Source of the DNA: Microbacterium pumilum
Lineage (GTDB): Bacteria > Actinomycetota > Actinomycetes > Actinomycetales > Microbacteriaceae
Reading direction: 5' to 3'
Assembly (NCBI RefSeq): GCF_039530225.1
Contig: NZ_BAAAOH010000001.1
Span: forward strand, 4,154,001 to 4,218,000
DNA length: 64,000 bases
The translations under genes and the position numbers were made by a program. Shown in pieces: positions 36,501-43,035 of this stretch. Below the pieces are notes generated by a model that was given only the letters and a program-made list of their open reading frames with translations, made no database searches and had not been told where the DNA came from. Each line of letters opens with the position of its first letter. Position 1 is the first letter of the stretch.

Positions 36501-36579
36501 GCCACCGAAAGCGATTCGCTGCCTCTGGCGCAAGTTGCGCTGAGAGCGTGGCTGGTTCGCGAGATGCGCACTTACTCAT
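27553..36579 (-). CDS. Giant secreted GH53 endo-beta-1,4-galactanase with Big2, FN3 and 14 tandem Ig-like repeats
   Basis: The ATG at 36579, with GGAGG 9 bases upstream, gives about 3008 residues. A long signal peptide ends near VPGPAQA. Two CBM61-like jelly-roll modules (about 45-385) precede the GH53 barrel (about 388-778). The acid/base Glu is in GVKQGNEQNGG and the nucleophile Glu in VNVETAVSF. Then come four Big2 repeats (about 800-1265), a laminin-G-like jelly roll (1273-1480), two more Big2-like modules, one fibronectin III module (about 1690-1776) and seven pairs of OmpL47-like Ig repeats (1777-3008). GH53 cuts beta-1,4-galactan of pectin side chains. No LPXTG, transmembrane or S-layer anchor is seen at the C-terminus, so how it is held at the cell is unclear. 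Confidence 0.88.
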   Translation of the reverse strand: MSKCASREPATLSAQLAPEAANRFRWLRWWRELAAVVAIALVACAVPGPAQALPTAKLVTVPLASPVAATNLSFEQGLTGWTPKGTVSALSDGHAQDGSGYVRLAAGASITQTVTGIPQGSYTLAAWVDGSKSNNAAALTASATGAPDAIALLDVYLPGNATWAQAAHRNVLVYNGQVTVTITAGTAALNVDALTLTLDSQDENPLQNWGFDTGLTGWTANDGAKVTPITEGADSGAGAVQLAAGGEVGQTVPVEPNTRYIVSARTKVQRADTYTSTAQTDQFGSIGTLVTRMSTGNRVNIGIRGAGGAVLRQAPAGSDGWSLVTASFTTGSNDHQVTIYANTIADQAYRDSVGVFTDSSVAPADDWSGNGSDNAWVDNFDIFSLDDSYLRGADVSNLQVLEDNEGKFFVNGVQQDALRILSNRGVNSITSMIFVHAGQVLYDASLNRVKVTDGIPGGGAYPDTDKRSWDGYFDKLHSAALAERAHELGLSYLPSFHLSDSFISSSKAFTPLEWIKQAYDGKLANSDLAHIRSAVYNYVTDTLTAIRATGVEIVGVKQGNEQNGGLVWPIGQGETSTGHAAIITAINDALRAVTPEVPGYAHTANGYSTTAAQSFFKGLINNGAKIDGASFSLYGGRASANILNMAETINGDPALRYLDYVNVETAVSFTNYKATWASDNVITPEAQYYARSVNGQYNWLLDYMQAPFDVPNPYGQTRGFYYWEIDWIPVSGIGSKQGVPADVSTRTMFNNGNPAVIAAGSAQPGKSGDALDSLNAYLMRGTVKSKPASMQTPLNEPGVHAPYAVAATPPTGITLIDGTIDLTVGDRQRLQPVVSPTDQVLTDSDVTYSSADKSVATVSRYGYVVGIASGTTTVTATDASGNVATASVTVSAPFKAAQGDLTVTSGTTTLTDGQTLTVKALDTLQLTSTLATSASDRMLTFTSSDPSVASFFGETWQTPKGKLRAYSGTGNTVQLNVRDAGSTDLKIATADGGTSITVHVVSTKVAVTGITLDKPNAAVAIGATASLGAHIVPSTATLYRLTWSSANPLVAKVDASGVVTGVADGQTTITAVSQDNPAVSTTATVTVSGVKATSLTFVSSDIRLQTGSTRGLQAVVLPADADGALTWASSTPAVATVDAHGKVTAVAAGTTDITATTTDGSALTATARVTVTDAAQLVTGLVLDATTHVFRSDFFADEPVGSAPTRTFALTVQPAAATNADIVWRSDTPDVATVDATGKVTAVSAGVARITAATRDGGVATHADVYVPTLSETFESRGTTYTWGLTQAASVPVMTARVTTGNGGKALVLTSRSGTGASALQKVLAHPVTSSKIVTDFTYNVGTPGSANGAYLALTDSAGNRYLTLRYVNKAEIAYGTGGQLTAANSTALVGGMANVGTGFATTAAWYRVHAEIDTGMKEVTFTLTARDNASVTATRTVPFDPNTDYAGDLGRFQFWTTGSGSGTWFPALDDVVVYGTAAEAKKVEVDKTTIRLLPVTDTLAVSHRLTASVVPATASQELTWTSSDEDAVKVTDNGLVYAAHTYDSLGDVVPAEADITVASKSNPTVKAVVHVIVTDTPHASEQFAVVDDDGATVFPNDDSISLESSEEKNLIAKPTGGDGLSDIANVEWSSSDPTVATVTASVDSPATAEVHGVKRGSAYITVKLWVYGDPTPISARMRVDVDGGGFPPAAIEVPQVKVTGQDVQVSWTAPDDGDDPITGYEITLTPQSGPPLQKSVDGSITSVIFQDAPGGSWTARVKATNSLGTSESPATAPFLVDTTDPVVVATVSPASPTGLAGWYTGAVSVALAATDDSEIDSIEYRIGAAGAWTVYEGPVAAPQGASLFGYRATDTAGNVSAVQSVSVQRDTVAPAASAVFDDADGTTEGPVAVTLSATDAASGVDTISYSVDGGSWLTYSGPVSVAGAGEHEVSYRAIDIAGNAGQVESASVTIVAADTTAPVVVAKVNPANPTGDAGWYTGTVSLTLSATDDRSGVASVQYRIGSGDWATYTAPIVLDEGSTTVSYRATDGKGNVSDPESVTVKRDGTAPVTAATFDDDSGASTGPVAVTLSATDAGSGVGSIVYSLDGGAWTTYTTPVSVSGAGTHTIAYEAVDVAGNVSAVKSATIQIAVADTEAPVVTAATAPAAPSGQNGWYTGAVSVSLSAVDERSAVASIEYRLSGGAWTTYTTAIVVPEGAVEVEYRATDAKGNVSAPETVTVKRDATAPVSVASFDDQDGQATGPVEVTLSSTDGGSGVQGISYSVNGGANTPYTGAFEVAANATITFAGTDKAGNVEQAKSATVTFAPVDSTPPVVNGTTTPGTPNGANGWFTSPVTLTLTATDTQSGIEAITYRAGSGAFTTYSGPIAVPVGTTVYTFRAADGKGNVSGFKTITVKRDEDAPAATSTAAAVNTTSSKVTLAATDAVSGVASITYRVDSGSWKTYTAPFTITGAGVHTVEYSATDTAGNAGAVKTSQVLVGPDTSAPLLSVATTPVSPNGANGWFTGTVTVAATATDVSGVARTEYRIGTGAWTVYTAPISAPAGTTTYGFRSTDTKGNVSAIKTITVKRDTTAPVTTATFNDLDGASSAPVKVTLTRTDTPSGVGSTWYQVDGGTWTQYSAAFYVDGAGDRVVTFASTDLAGNTEAVKTVTVRIASPDTTAPVLSVTTTPDAPTGLNSWFTGTVSLKATATDPTVPGAATSGLKSVAYKIGTGTWTVYTAPLTAPSGTTTYSFRATDKAGNIAATQTVVIKRDIVVPVATASFTNGGVGTVPVTLTATDATSGVGQIVYSLDQGPWITYTGAIPVTGAGSHSLYYSAIDNAGNTSATKTATITVVAPDTTGPTVSAVISPAAPTGSNGWYKGTAAVTLAITATDPSGVASREYQVNGGAWKPYTVAISVPAGQITWTYRATDIKGNVSQVKTIVTKRDTASPVTAAAFTNSQVGTVPVTLTATDPVSGVGVIKYSLDQGAWTTYAGPVPVTGKGTHTLSYTATDNAGNTSAAKSASITVK
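27556..31245 (-). repeat. Seven tandem copies of a ~527-bp double repeat inside the GH53 gene
   Basis: Each copy encodes a type A unit (P-G-NGWFTG-V, YRIG-GAWT-YT, FRATD-KGNVS) followed by a type B unit (VTLTATDA-SGV, YSLDGG-WTTY, YSA-DNAGN). The 14 units are similar but diverged in protein and in DNA, so recombination-driven copy change is possible. The domain resembles the OmpL47/chitobiase C-terminal-like Ig fold. Confidence 0.85.
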
Positions 36580-36648
36580 TGATCTAGTCCTCCATCGGAT
36601 GATCAGGTGCCGTCTCGGCACCCCGGGACCCCGACCCGTGCGGCGATC

Positions 36649-36691
36649 GTATCGATAACGCGCGAATCAGGTCAAGAAAATTATCGTTAAC
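36649..36691. promoter_or_regulatory. Two LacI-like operators upstream of GH53
   Basis: On the minus strand GTTATCGATAC (36659-36649) and GTTAACGATAAT (36691-36680) are two related, CG-centred near-palindromes 70-110 bases before the GH53 start. They differ from the GTGAWCGWTCAC class and may serve one of the two LacI proteins encoded on the other side. Confidence 0.5.
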
Positions 36692-36742
36692 TTTCGAGTC
36701 CTCACGTGCCTGTGGAATGAGTTTCCCTATGATTAGAGTCGA

Positions 36743-36754
36743 AAGATCGTTCAC
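36743..36754. promoter_or_regulatory. Degenerate LacI-type operator before the LacI gene at 36845
   Basis: AAGATCGTTCAC matches the GTGAWCGWTCAC consensus at 10 of 12 positions and lies about 90 bases before the regulator start. It could cross-link this regulator to the other regulon. Confidence 0.35.
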
Positions 36755-36844
36755 TTAGCTCGCGCTGCGAGACGACCGCCCGAGGATGGTGTTCGTCATG
36801 AACAAGTACGGCGCGGTCTGGAGAAAAGCTCATTGGAGGACGAG

Positions 36845-37855
36845 GTGCACAAGTCAAGACGTCCAACCATGAAGGATGTGGCTAAGCTCGCCGGCGTCTC
36901 CCACCAGACGGTGTCGAGATACCTTCATGTACCCGAGACGTTGAAGCCTCGAACTCATGCGGCCGTGAAGGAAGCGATCAACACGCTTGAGTACCACCCG
37001 AACCTGCTAGCGCGCTCGATGAGAACACCGCGAACCGGCATGCTCGCACTCGTGATGCCGGGGCACCCGATGCCGTATAGCCCGGCGAAAGTCCTCGCGA
37101 GCGCGACGGCGGAAGCTCATCGGTGGGGCTACCAGCTGGAGATCCTCAGCGTCGAGGGAGGTGCAGCGGAGAGGGCGGCCCGGGTCCTCGACCTGATAGC
37201 CGGCGGTCTTGTAGAGGGGGTTCTCTCACTAGCCGACTTGGATGGGATGGATAGCCTTCGTGCCCACGGAACGGTGGAGGTAGCCGCCTTCTACGACGAC
37301 AACCTCAACGGAATCGGCCCCTTTCTAGAAGCGACGCCGATCGCCCAGATTGTTCGAAGGATGGCCGAACTCGGTCACCGCCACTTCCTGCACATCGGAG
37401 GCCCCGAACAGAACCCCGCGTCGAATGCTCGACGTCGGGCTTTCGCTGCAGCCATCGAAGAGCTGGGATTGGTGTCAGCGGGTATGTCAATCGGTCCTTG
37501 GGATGGGGCCTATGCGCGGGACGTCGTCCTCCAGCTGCCGGCCGACTCCCTTATCACTGCAGTCGTCGCTGGCAATGACGAGTTGGCCGCGGGCGCGATC
37601 GCGGGAGCCGCGCTGCGCGGATGGCGGGTGCCGACCCGATTAAGTGTTTCGGGGTGGGATGACAATAGTGTCGGTGCATTCATGCCGCCCGCGCTCACGA
37701 GTGTTCGAGTCGATCATGCCTCCCTGGGAGAGCTCGCGATGTCGCGGCTGATCGCGTCTCTGCGCGGCGAGCAGCCGACAACTCCCCTTCCTCGCCCCCT
37801 AAACACAGTGATCTGGCGCGATTCGGTCACGGTCGCACCCAATGATCGACCCTGA
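36845..37855 (+). CDS. LacI family transcriptional regulator
   Basis: The GTG at 36845 with GGAGG 5 bases upstream gives 336 residues. The N-terminus reads PTMKDVAKLAGVSHQTVSRYLHV, with hinge YHPNLLARSMR, then a full sensor domain ending STRLSVSGWDDNSVGAFMPPALTSV-like. It is divergent from the GH53 gene and is a plausible regulator of it through the sites at 36649-36691. It is a paralogue of the LacI proteins at 14678 and 37975. Confidence 0.9.
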   Translation: MHKSRRPTMKDVAKLAGVSHQTVSRYLHVPETLKPRTHAAVKEAINTLEYHPNLLARSMRTPRTGMLALVMPGHPMPYSPAKVLASATAEAHRWGYQLEILSVEGGAAERAARVLDLIAGGLVEGVLSLADLDGMDSLRAHGTVEVAAFYDDNLNGIGPFLEATPIAQIVRRMAELGHRHFLHIGGPEQNPASNARRRAFAAAIEELGLVSAGMSIGPWDGAYARDVVLQLPADSLITAVVAGNDELAAGAIAGAALRGWRVPTRLSVSGWDDNSVGAFMPPALTSVRVDHASLGELAMSRLIASLRGEQPTTPLPRPLNTVIWRDSVTVAPNDRP

Positions 37856-37897
37856 CGAGAACCCGAGATCATGATCGGCGGCGGGCGCAGCGAGTCC

Positions 37898-37909
37898 AGT
37901 TATCGCTAC
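37898..37909. promoter_or_regulatory. Possible operator AGTTATCGCTAC before the third LacI gene
   Basis: The sequence resembles the CG-centred GTTATCGATAC and GTTAACGATAAT sites before GH53 and lies 66 bases before the LacI start at 37975. It is imperfect and assigned by similarity only. Confidence 0.3.
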
Positions 37910-37974
37910 AAGTGCGGCCGAGTAGCATTCTCACTGCCCACAACCCTGGAGCCAGACCCGCGAAGAAGGTGATC

Positions 37975-39009
37975 ATGACTGACGCGATGCATCGGCGCCC
38001 CACCATCTATGACATCGCCGCAGCAGCCGGCGTCTCGCACATGACCGTTTCCCGCTATCTCGAGTTCGACGGCGAGCGCACGAAGGAACTGAATCGCAAT
38101 GACATTCGCGATGCGATCGACAGGCTGGGATATCGCCCCAATCTTGCAGCGCGTGGCATGCGGACTAGTCGCACGGGCAGGCTCGCCATACTGTTGCCAC
38201 TCGGGACCGCTGCGAGCTCGGTGCATATGCTTGCCGGCGCCACCACGGAAGCTCGTCGGGCGGGATACGCGGTGGATGCCATCATTCTCGATGGGTCGGT
38301 CGCCGAGCGATCGGTGCGAATACTTGAGCTCGCTGAGGCGGGACTGTTCGAGGGACTACTCGCCCTCACACACCTCGCGTCTGACAGGCACGAGGAGATT
38401 GCCACTCGAGTTCCGGTAGTTGTGGGCGCTGAGTACGACGAAGAGATGCGCGGCATCGGAGATCTCGCGGACGCGTCCCCCATCTCGGCAATCATCGACA
38501 AGCTGTCACGCGATGGCCACGACGTTTTTCTGCATGTCGCTGGCGACCGAACGCACGCCACTGCCCGGAGCCGGGAGGCAGCCTACCTCGCCGCAATTGA
38601 GCGCCTCGGGCTCGAATCCGCTGGAGTTGTCGGCGGCGATTGGTCTGGTTCCACCGCTCGCCGAGCCGTCCTCGATCTTCCAGCGGACACGCGCGTGACG
38701 GCGATCATCGCGGCCAATGACGCTCTCGCTGCAGCGGCCATTCACGCCGCCGTCGAAAGAGGATGGCGGGTCCCACGCGATGTCAGCGTCACCGGATGGG
38801 ACAACAATCCAATCGGGCAATGGCTGCACCCTTCATTGACCAGTGTGCGCACTGATTACGAGGAACTTGGCCGGCGTTCGATGTCGAGGCTACTCGCCTC
38901 GGTTCGGGAAGAGCCTGCCCCTGACTCTTCCGAATCGGTGAGCTCAGTGCTTTGGCGCGGAAGTACAGGTCCAGCACCTGCACTGCCGACCCGCACCTCG
39001 ATGTCTTAG
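37975..39009 (+). CDS. LacI family transcriptional regulator
   Basis: From the ATG at 37975 with GAAGAAGG upstream the protein has 344 residues. The helix-turn-helix is PTIYDIAAAAGVSHMTVSRYLEF, the hinge YRPNLAARGMR, and the sensor domain ends RDVSVTGWDNNPIGQWLHPSLTSV. The second half of the recognition helix differs from the other two LacI proteins (HMTVS against HQTVS), so its target may differ. The target may be GH53 or genes outside the window. Confidence 0.9.
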   Translation: MTDAMHRRPTIYDIAAAAGVSHMTVSRYLEFDGERTKELNRNDIRDAIDRLGYRPNLAARGMRTSRTGRLAILLPLGTAASSVHMLAGATTEARRAGYAVDAIILDGSVAERSVRILELAEAGLFEGLLALTHLASDRHEEIATRVPVVVGAEYDEEMRGIGDLADASPISAIIDKLSRDGHDVFLHVAGDRTHATARSREAAYLAAIERLGLESAGVVGGDWSGSTARRAVLDLPADTRVTAIIAANDALAAAAIHAAVERGWRVPRDVSVTGWDNNPIGQWLHPSLTSVRTDYEELGRRSMSRLLASVREEPAPDSSESVSSVLWRGSTGPAPALPTRTSMS

Positions 39010-39489
39010 CCGTCGCAATCATCCGCTTTCTGGACGCGGATCATCTCTTCGTCGGCGAGCCGGAGTGCGACCGTTCCGCACGAGTGCGGACCGCTTGCGC
39101 ATCTGCCGAGGAGCCGGGCGTATGAGTTTCGGCTCGCAATCGAGTCGACCCGGCGACATCAGGAGTCAGGTTCGGGCACTGTCGGTCGGTGCAAGCTGCT
39201 CCAGAATTCGCGCTGTCTCGGGGTTGGCCTTCTGCTTCGATGTCCACGTTGGACAGTTGCGCCGCGATGTCCACGAACCACCACAAGCAACCACGAAGGT
39301 CGGACGCCTTCCGCTTCACTACTGCTCAGTGGGTCCCAGGAAGGGCCATTGAGACAGGCTGTTGATGACTCGATCAAATCTCACCAACTCGAGAGTCCCG
39401 GAGATCCTTGAATTTCCGGGACTCTCTTCTCGGGATGACAGGATTATTGCCTGCGACCCCATGACCGCTTTCGGCCGCCCGTGATCAGG
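39010..39489. other. Gene-free spacer between the LacI gene and the integrase
   Basis: I see no supported gene in these 480 bases. The only clear structure is the inverted repeat at 39391-39426. A weak minus-strand frame at 39041-39319 has no family features. Confidence 0.5.
39391..39426. terminator. 12-bp perfect stem-loop downstream of the integrase
   Basis: GAGAGTCCCGGA (39391-39402) pairs with TCCGGGACTCTC (39415-39426) around a 12-base loop, 64 bases after the integrase stop. It probably terminates the integrase transcript. Confidence 0.65.
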
Positions 39490-40677
39490 CTAGTCGGCCC
39501 TGGGAGCGAGACGCTCGAGCACTGCGGCCGACAGCGGATTCACAGTCTTGTCCGGCTCGGCGTAGTGCTCTCTTGTCGTAGCCGTCGACGAGTGTCCTAG
39601 CACTTCTGCCGCTGTCTCGATATCGACCTCGTTTGTGATCAGAGTTGCCCCGGTTCTTCGGAAGGAGTGCGGCGTGATCTCAATTCCGTCGAGCCCGACC
39701 GACTTGAGCATCCCCCGGAATGTGCGCCTGACGTTGTGGGGCGCAAGTGGCGTCCCGTTCCGAGTGAAGAACAGGAAGTGGTGATCGTCGGCTCCCCCGA
39801 GTCGGGCGAGCCGACGGCGAATGACCTCCGCAGCAAAGGCGGGCACAGCGACGACCCTATTGGAATCGTCCGTCTTCGGCTTCGGCTGTCGGATCAGGCC
39901 GTTGCCCTTCCGGACGACGAGTGTGCCATTGATGTCCACTGTCGGTGGACTCATCGTCATATCCACGTCGCACTTCCGAATCGCGAGCACCTCCCCGATC
40001 CGGGTGGCTGTGCCGAGCATGAGCTCTATGACATCGCGCACCTGACCGTCGGGGCGAGGACCGAGCACGTGCTCTCCTGTTCGCCATTCCCGGGCTGCCT
40101 GCCGAATCAGCGTGAGCTGCTCATCGGTCAGCGCCTTTGGCGTCTTCTTGGGCTTCTTCATCCGAGACGTGTCTTTGACGGGGTTGCGTGCGATGATCTC
40201 GCGGCGCACCGCGAAGCCCATCACCATGCTCAGGATTGTTCGGGAGTGCTTCATCCGTGGGTAAGACTTTGCACGCTGCGTCTGGAGGAATCGCTCAACT
40301 CTCCCCACCGTGACCTCGCGCACCGTGAGGTGCTCGAAGGTTGGAATGACCAGCGTGCGCAGTTCGCGCTCGTACGTCTCCTTGGTCCCATCCGAGAGGT
40401 CCGCGTTCATGAGCATGTCCTCTTTCCAGGCAGCGGCGAGGTCTTGGAAGGACGAGCCGGCTGATAGGGAGCCATTCGCGGCCTGCTGCTGGCGTTCTGC
40501 CAGACGTTGCTTGAGCTCGACTCGCGCACCGCTCCGGCTACCGGCTGTCGCGGTCACTTGGCGGCTCTGACCGTCCCAGTCGCGAAAGCGGGTCGATGCG
40601 TAGAACTTGCCAGGAGCTACCTCCCGGACGGCAATCTCACCGAACGTTCCGATCGGCGTCCGCGGCCGACCGGCCAT
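39490..40677 (-). CDS. Tyrosine recombinase (integrase) next to tRNA-Met
   Basis: The 395-residue site-specific recombinase has an N-terminal arm-binding region (TPIGTFGEIAVREVAPGKFYASTRFRDWDG), a core-binding SAM-like domain (about 75-165), and a catalytic domain. The catalytic residues are Arg in TATRIGEVLAIR, His and Arg in HSFRRTGAT, His in VLGHSS and Tyr in TREHYAEP. The start overlaps the stop of the upstream excisionase-like gene by one base (TGATG), so the two are co-translated. The position next to the 3' end of tRNA-Met is classical for a genomic-island integrase. The island would extend leftward. Confidence 0.92.
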   Translation of the reverse strand: MAGRPRTPIGTFGEIAVREVAPGKFYASTRFRDWDGQSRQVTATAGSRSGARVELKQRLAERQQQAANGSLSAGSSFQDLAAAWKEDMLMNADLSDGTKETYERELRTLVIPTFEHLTVREVTVGRVERFLQTQRAKSYPRMKHSRTILSMVMGFAVRREIIARNPVKDTSRMKKPKKTPKALTDEQLTLIRQAAREWRTGEHVLGPRPDGQVRDVIELMLGTATRIGEVLAIRKCDVDMTMSPPTVDINGTLVVRKGNGLIRQPKPKTDDSNRVVAVPAFAAEVIRRRLARLGGADDHHFLFFTRNGTPLAPHNVRRTFRGMLKSVGLDGIEITPHSFRRTGATLITNEVDIETAAEVLGHSSTATTREHYAEPDKTVNPLSAAVLERLAPRAD

Positions 40678-41030
40678 CAGCGCTCACTTCCTGCGAGGAG
40701 CGCCGTGGAATCAGGCTCGTGCAGCGAGTCGAGCCATCGTTTTACGTCAGATACTCGAAACCGCAGTTCACGCCCGACTCGGACGCCCTTCGGACCGCGG
40801 TCATGAAGTCGCAGATCGTAGATCGCCTGCACATCGACGCGCAGATACTCCGCGAGCTCGCTCGTCGTCACCATCGGCTCCAGGCCCAGCCCGGAAAGCT
40901 GTTCGCTGTTCATGACAGTCAGGTACGCAAGGTCGACCGAGACCGGCCGAACCGCATCGAGCACCTTCATACCGAGAGGGCGCAGAACGCCGCGTCGATC
41001 GGATACTTGCTGGATAATTGCTGAACTCAT
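40677..41030 (-). CDS. Excisionase-like helix-turn-helix protein
   Basis: This 117-residue protein has a MerR/HTH_17-type DNA-binding domain near its middle: VTTSELAEYLRVDVQAIYDLRLHDRGPKGVRVGRELRF followed by SDVKRWLD. Such proteins bend DNA and steer an integrase to excision. The first 40 residues have no recognisable fold, and the ATG at residue 40 is a possible alternative start. The gene is translationally coupled to the integrase and lies 57 bases from tRNA-Met. Confidence 0.8.
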   Translation of the reverse strand: MSSAIIQQVSDRRGVLRPLGMKVLDAVRPVSVDLAYLTVMNSEQLSGLGLEPMVTTSELAEYLRVDVQAIYDLRLHDRGPKGVRVGRELRFRVSDVKRWLDSLHEPDSTALLAGSER

Positions 41031-41086
41031 CGAGTCTCAGTCCCTTCAGGTGGGACAAGAAACCCTGATCAGTCGAGATTAATCTG

Positions 41087-41160
41087 TAGCAGGAGCGGGG
41101 CTTGAACCCGCGACCTCACGATTATGAGTCGTGCGCTCTCACCAACTGAGCTACCCTGCC
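41087..41160 (-). tRNA. tRNA-Met (anticodon CAT)
   Basis: The 74-base minus-strand sequence folds as a cloverleaf, with acceptor GGCAGGG paired to TCCTGCT (two G-U pairs), anticodon stem CACGA/TCGTG around loop CTCATAA, and a GGTTCAAGCC T-arm. The 5' end differs from the initiator type. A modified CAT tRNA for Ile cannot be fully excluded. It is the probable attachment site for the adjacent integrase. Confidence 0.93.
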
Positions 41161-41194
41161 GCACCGCATCCGGGTCGAACAAGTGGATGCTGCG

Positions 41195-41266
<72 letters not shown>

Positions 41267-41330
41267 GTACCACCCGCGTGCGGGCAACTAGAAGAGAATA
41301 CCAGAGCAGAGGCGAGCCTCTGAATCCGGG

Positions 41331-42917
41331 TCAGCCTCCGGCGTGTGCTCGCATCCACGGGATCGGGTCGATAGGCGTGGTGCCGTTCATCAGGATCTCG
41401 AAGTGAGTGTGGGCGCCGTACGAGCGGCCCGTGTTGCCGGTGCGGCCGATGACCGTGCCGACGGTGACGTGCTGTCCGACAGAGACCTGGAGCGAGCCGT
41501 ACTGCATGTGCGCGTAGTGGCTGGAGACGAGCTGGCCGTCGATCTGGTGATCGATGATGACGCTGACACCGTAGGCGCCGCCCGAGCTCGTCGCCTCGCG
41601 GACGACTCCGTCGGCGATCGCCTGGATCGGCGAGCCGGCGCCGGGCGTGAAGTCGACTCCCTCGTGCATGCGACCCGAGCGCATGCCGAAGCCGTAGCTG
41701 ATCGGCACGCCCACTGCGAAGGGCCACTGGATCGCCGAGTTAGGGTCGTTGACGAAGAAGTTCGAGAAGTTCTGGATGCCGGACTCGTGGGCGAGCTCGG
41801 CCAGCGTGACGGTCGAGTAGTTCTCGGTGCGCACGAGCTCGGCGTCTTCGACGGTGGCCGGGGCGACATACGCCTGGATCTCGTCGGGATCGATCTCGAT
41901 ATCCGTGTCACCGGGTGCCAGCACGGTCGAGGTGATGTCGACCCCGTTCGCGACGGCGACCGCCTCGGCGGGGGTCGTCATGCCTACGGTCAGCAGTCCG
42001 ACGATGCCCATCACGCCGATCGAGAACGATGCGGCCGTGAGGCGCTTGAACGCCGTCCCGCTCCTCGGGTTCGAGACCCGCGGTGCGGTCGACGCGTCAG
42101 GGCGATGACGCGGACGCCAGTGCGCCGGACGCGCGTCGGAGTGCGGCGCATCGGGCTGAGCCTGGGCCGAAGCCTGGATGGGGGTCTCTCCGGTGAAGGA
42201 GAACAGGCGGGCAGCGGCCTCGAATTCGTCGACGGATGCCGAGGGCCCGTTGCCGAGGAGCGGCTCATCGTCCACCGACTCGGCGATGGGCTCGTCGAAC
42301 GCGATCGGACCCGTGACGAGCGCCGGCTCGAGCAGCTCGAACGGCTCGGCGGGAGTGAGTACGGCGTCGGGGAGGCTCGACGCAGCCTCGGGCTGTGCGG
42401 ATGCGGTCAGATCAGCCAGGTGTACGGAAGCGGTCAGACCAGCGAGCTTCGCGGATTCGTCGTCGACGAGCGGCGACACGACGATGGCCGACTGCTCCCC
42501 AGTCTGCGTCACACGGCGTGCGCGGCGGCTGATAGGCGAGCCCGCAGGCGTGCTGGTGTCGGCATTCACCGGACTCGGGACGACGGAGTCGACCGGAATG
42601 GAGACAGCGGCGGCGGCGACGGCAGTTGCGACGAACTCTGCGGCGGACGGGGCCGCGGCATCCGTCTCCGTTGCAACAGGGACCGAACGACCCCACACCA
42701 CACCAGGACGCTCGAGGGCCGACTCGGCGATCCGCCGTCTGAGCTCTGCGCGTGAGGCACCGGGGGTCTCCGACCCCGCCTGGACGGGCGTGGCGGATGT
42801 CCGGCTGGAGCGGCGAGTGGGCGCAGGGCCAGCCAGTGGTGCGTCGAAAAGCAAGCGGGGAGGGCTCTCGGTCGTGTCGCTCGGGAGGCAACGGTACGGT
42901 CGTCGGGCTCTGATCAC
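41331..42917 (-). CDS. M23 family metallopeptidase (LytM/peptidoglycan hydrolase type)
   Basis: The C-terminal third is an M23 peptidase domain with the zinc ligands HEGVDFTPG (HxxxD) and HTHFEI (HxH), plus GVPISYGFGMRSGRM. A single membrane segment (SFSIGVMGIVGLLTVGM) about two-thirds along, followed by TPAEA, suggests a membrane-anchored enzyme with a long, disordered, Ala/Ser/Pro-rich cytoplasmic N-terminus. It would cleave peptide bridges of peptidoglycan at the surface. The start is uncertain. I used the GTG at 42917 because a promoter-like TAGTCT lies just before it, but the frame is open to a GTG at 43034. Confidence 0.85.
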   Translation of the reverse strand: MIRARRPYRCLPSDTTESPPRLLFDAPLAGPAPTRRSSRTSATPVQAGSETPGASRAELRRRIAESALERPGVVWGRSVPVATETDAAAPSAAEFVATAVAAAAVSIPVDSVVPSPVNADTSTPAGSPISRRARRVTQTGEQSAIVVSPLVDDESAKLAGLTASVHLADLTASAQPEAASSLPDAVLTPAEPFELLEPALVTGPIAFDEPIAESVDDEPLLGNGPSASVDEFEAAARLFSFTGETPIQASAQAQPDAPHSDARPAHWRPRHRPDASTAPRVSNPRSGTAFKRLTAASFSIGVMGIVGLLTVGMTTPAEAVAVANGVDITSTVLAPGDTDIEIDPDEIQAYVAPATVEDAELVRTENYSTVTLAELAHESGIQNFSNFFVNDPNSAIQWPFAVGVPISYGFGMRSGRMHEGVDFTPGAGSPIQAIADGVVREATSSGGAYGVSVIIDHQIDGQLVSSHYAHMQYGSLQVSVGQHVTVGTVIGRTGNTGRSYGAHTHFEILMNGTTPIDPIPWMRAHAGG

Positions 42918-43035
42918 CTCCGCGGTTCGGGCTGCGAAGGTAACGATTGGGTAAAGACTATCCTGTCGCGCCTGAGAAAGCCATGTATAAACCGAGTGAG
43001 TCTCGGGTTTTGGCTCGGGGGCGCCGGCAACCACT

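Noticed and set aside
39041-39319. Minus-strand open frame before the integrase
   Set aside because: No ribosome site, no domain and skewed composition.
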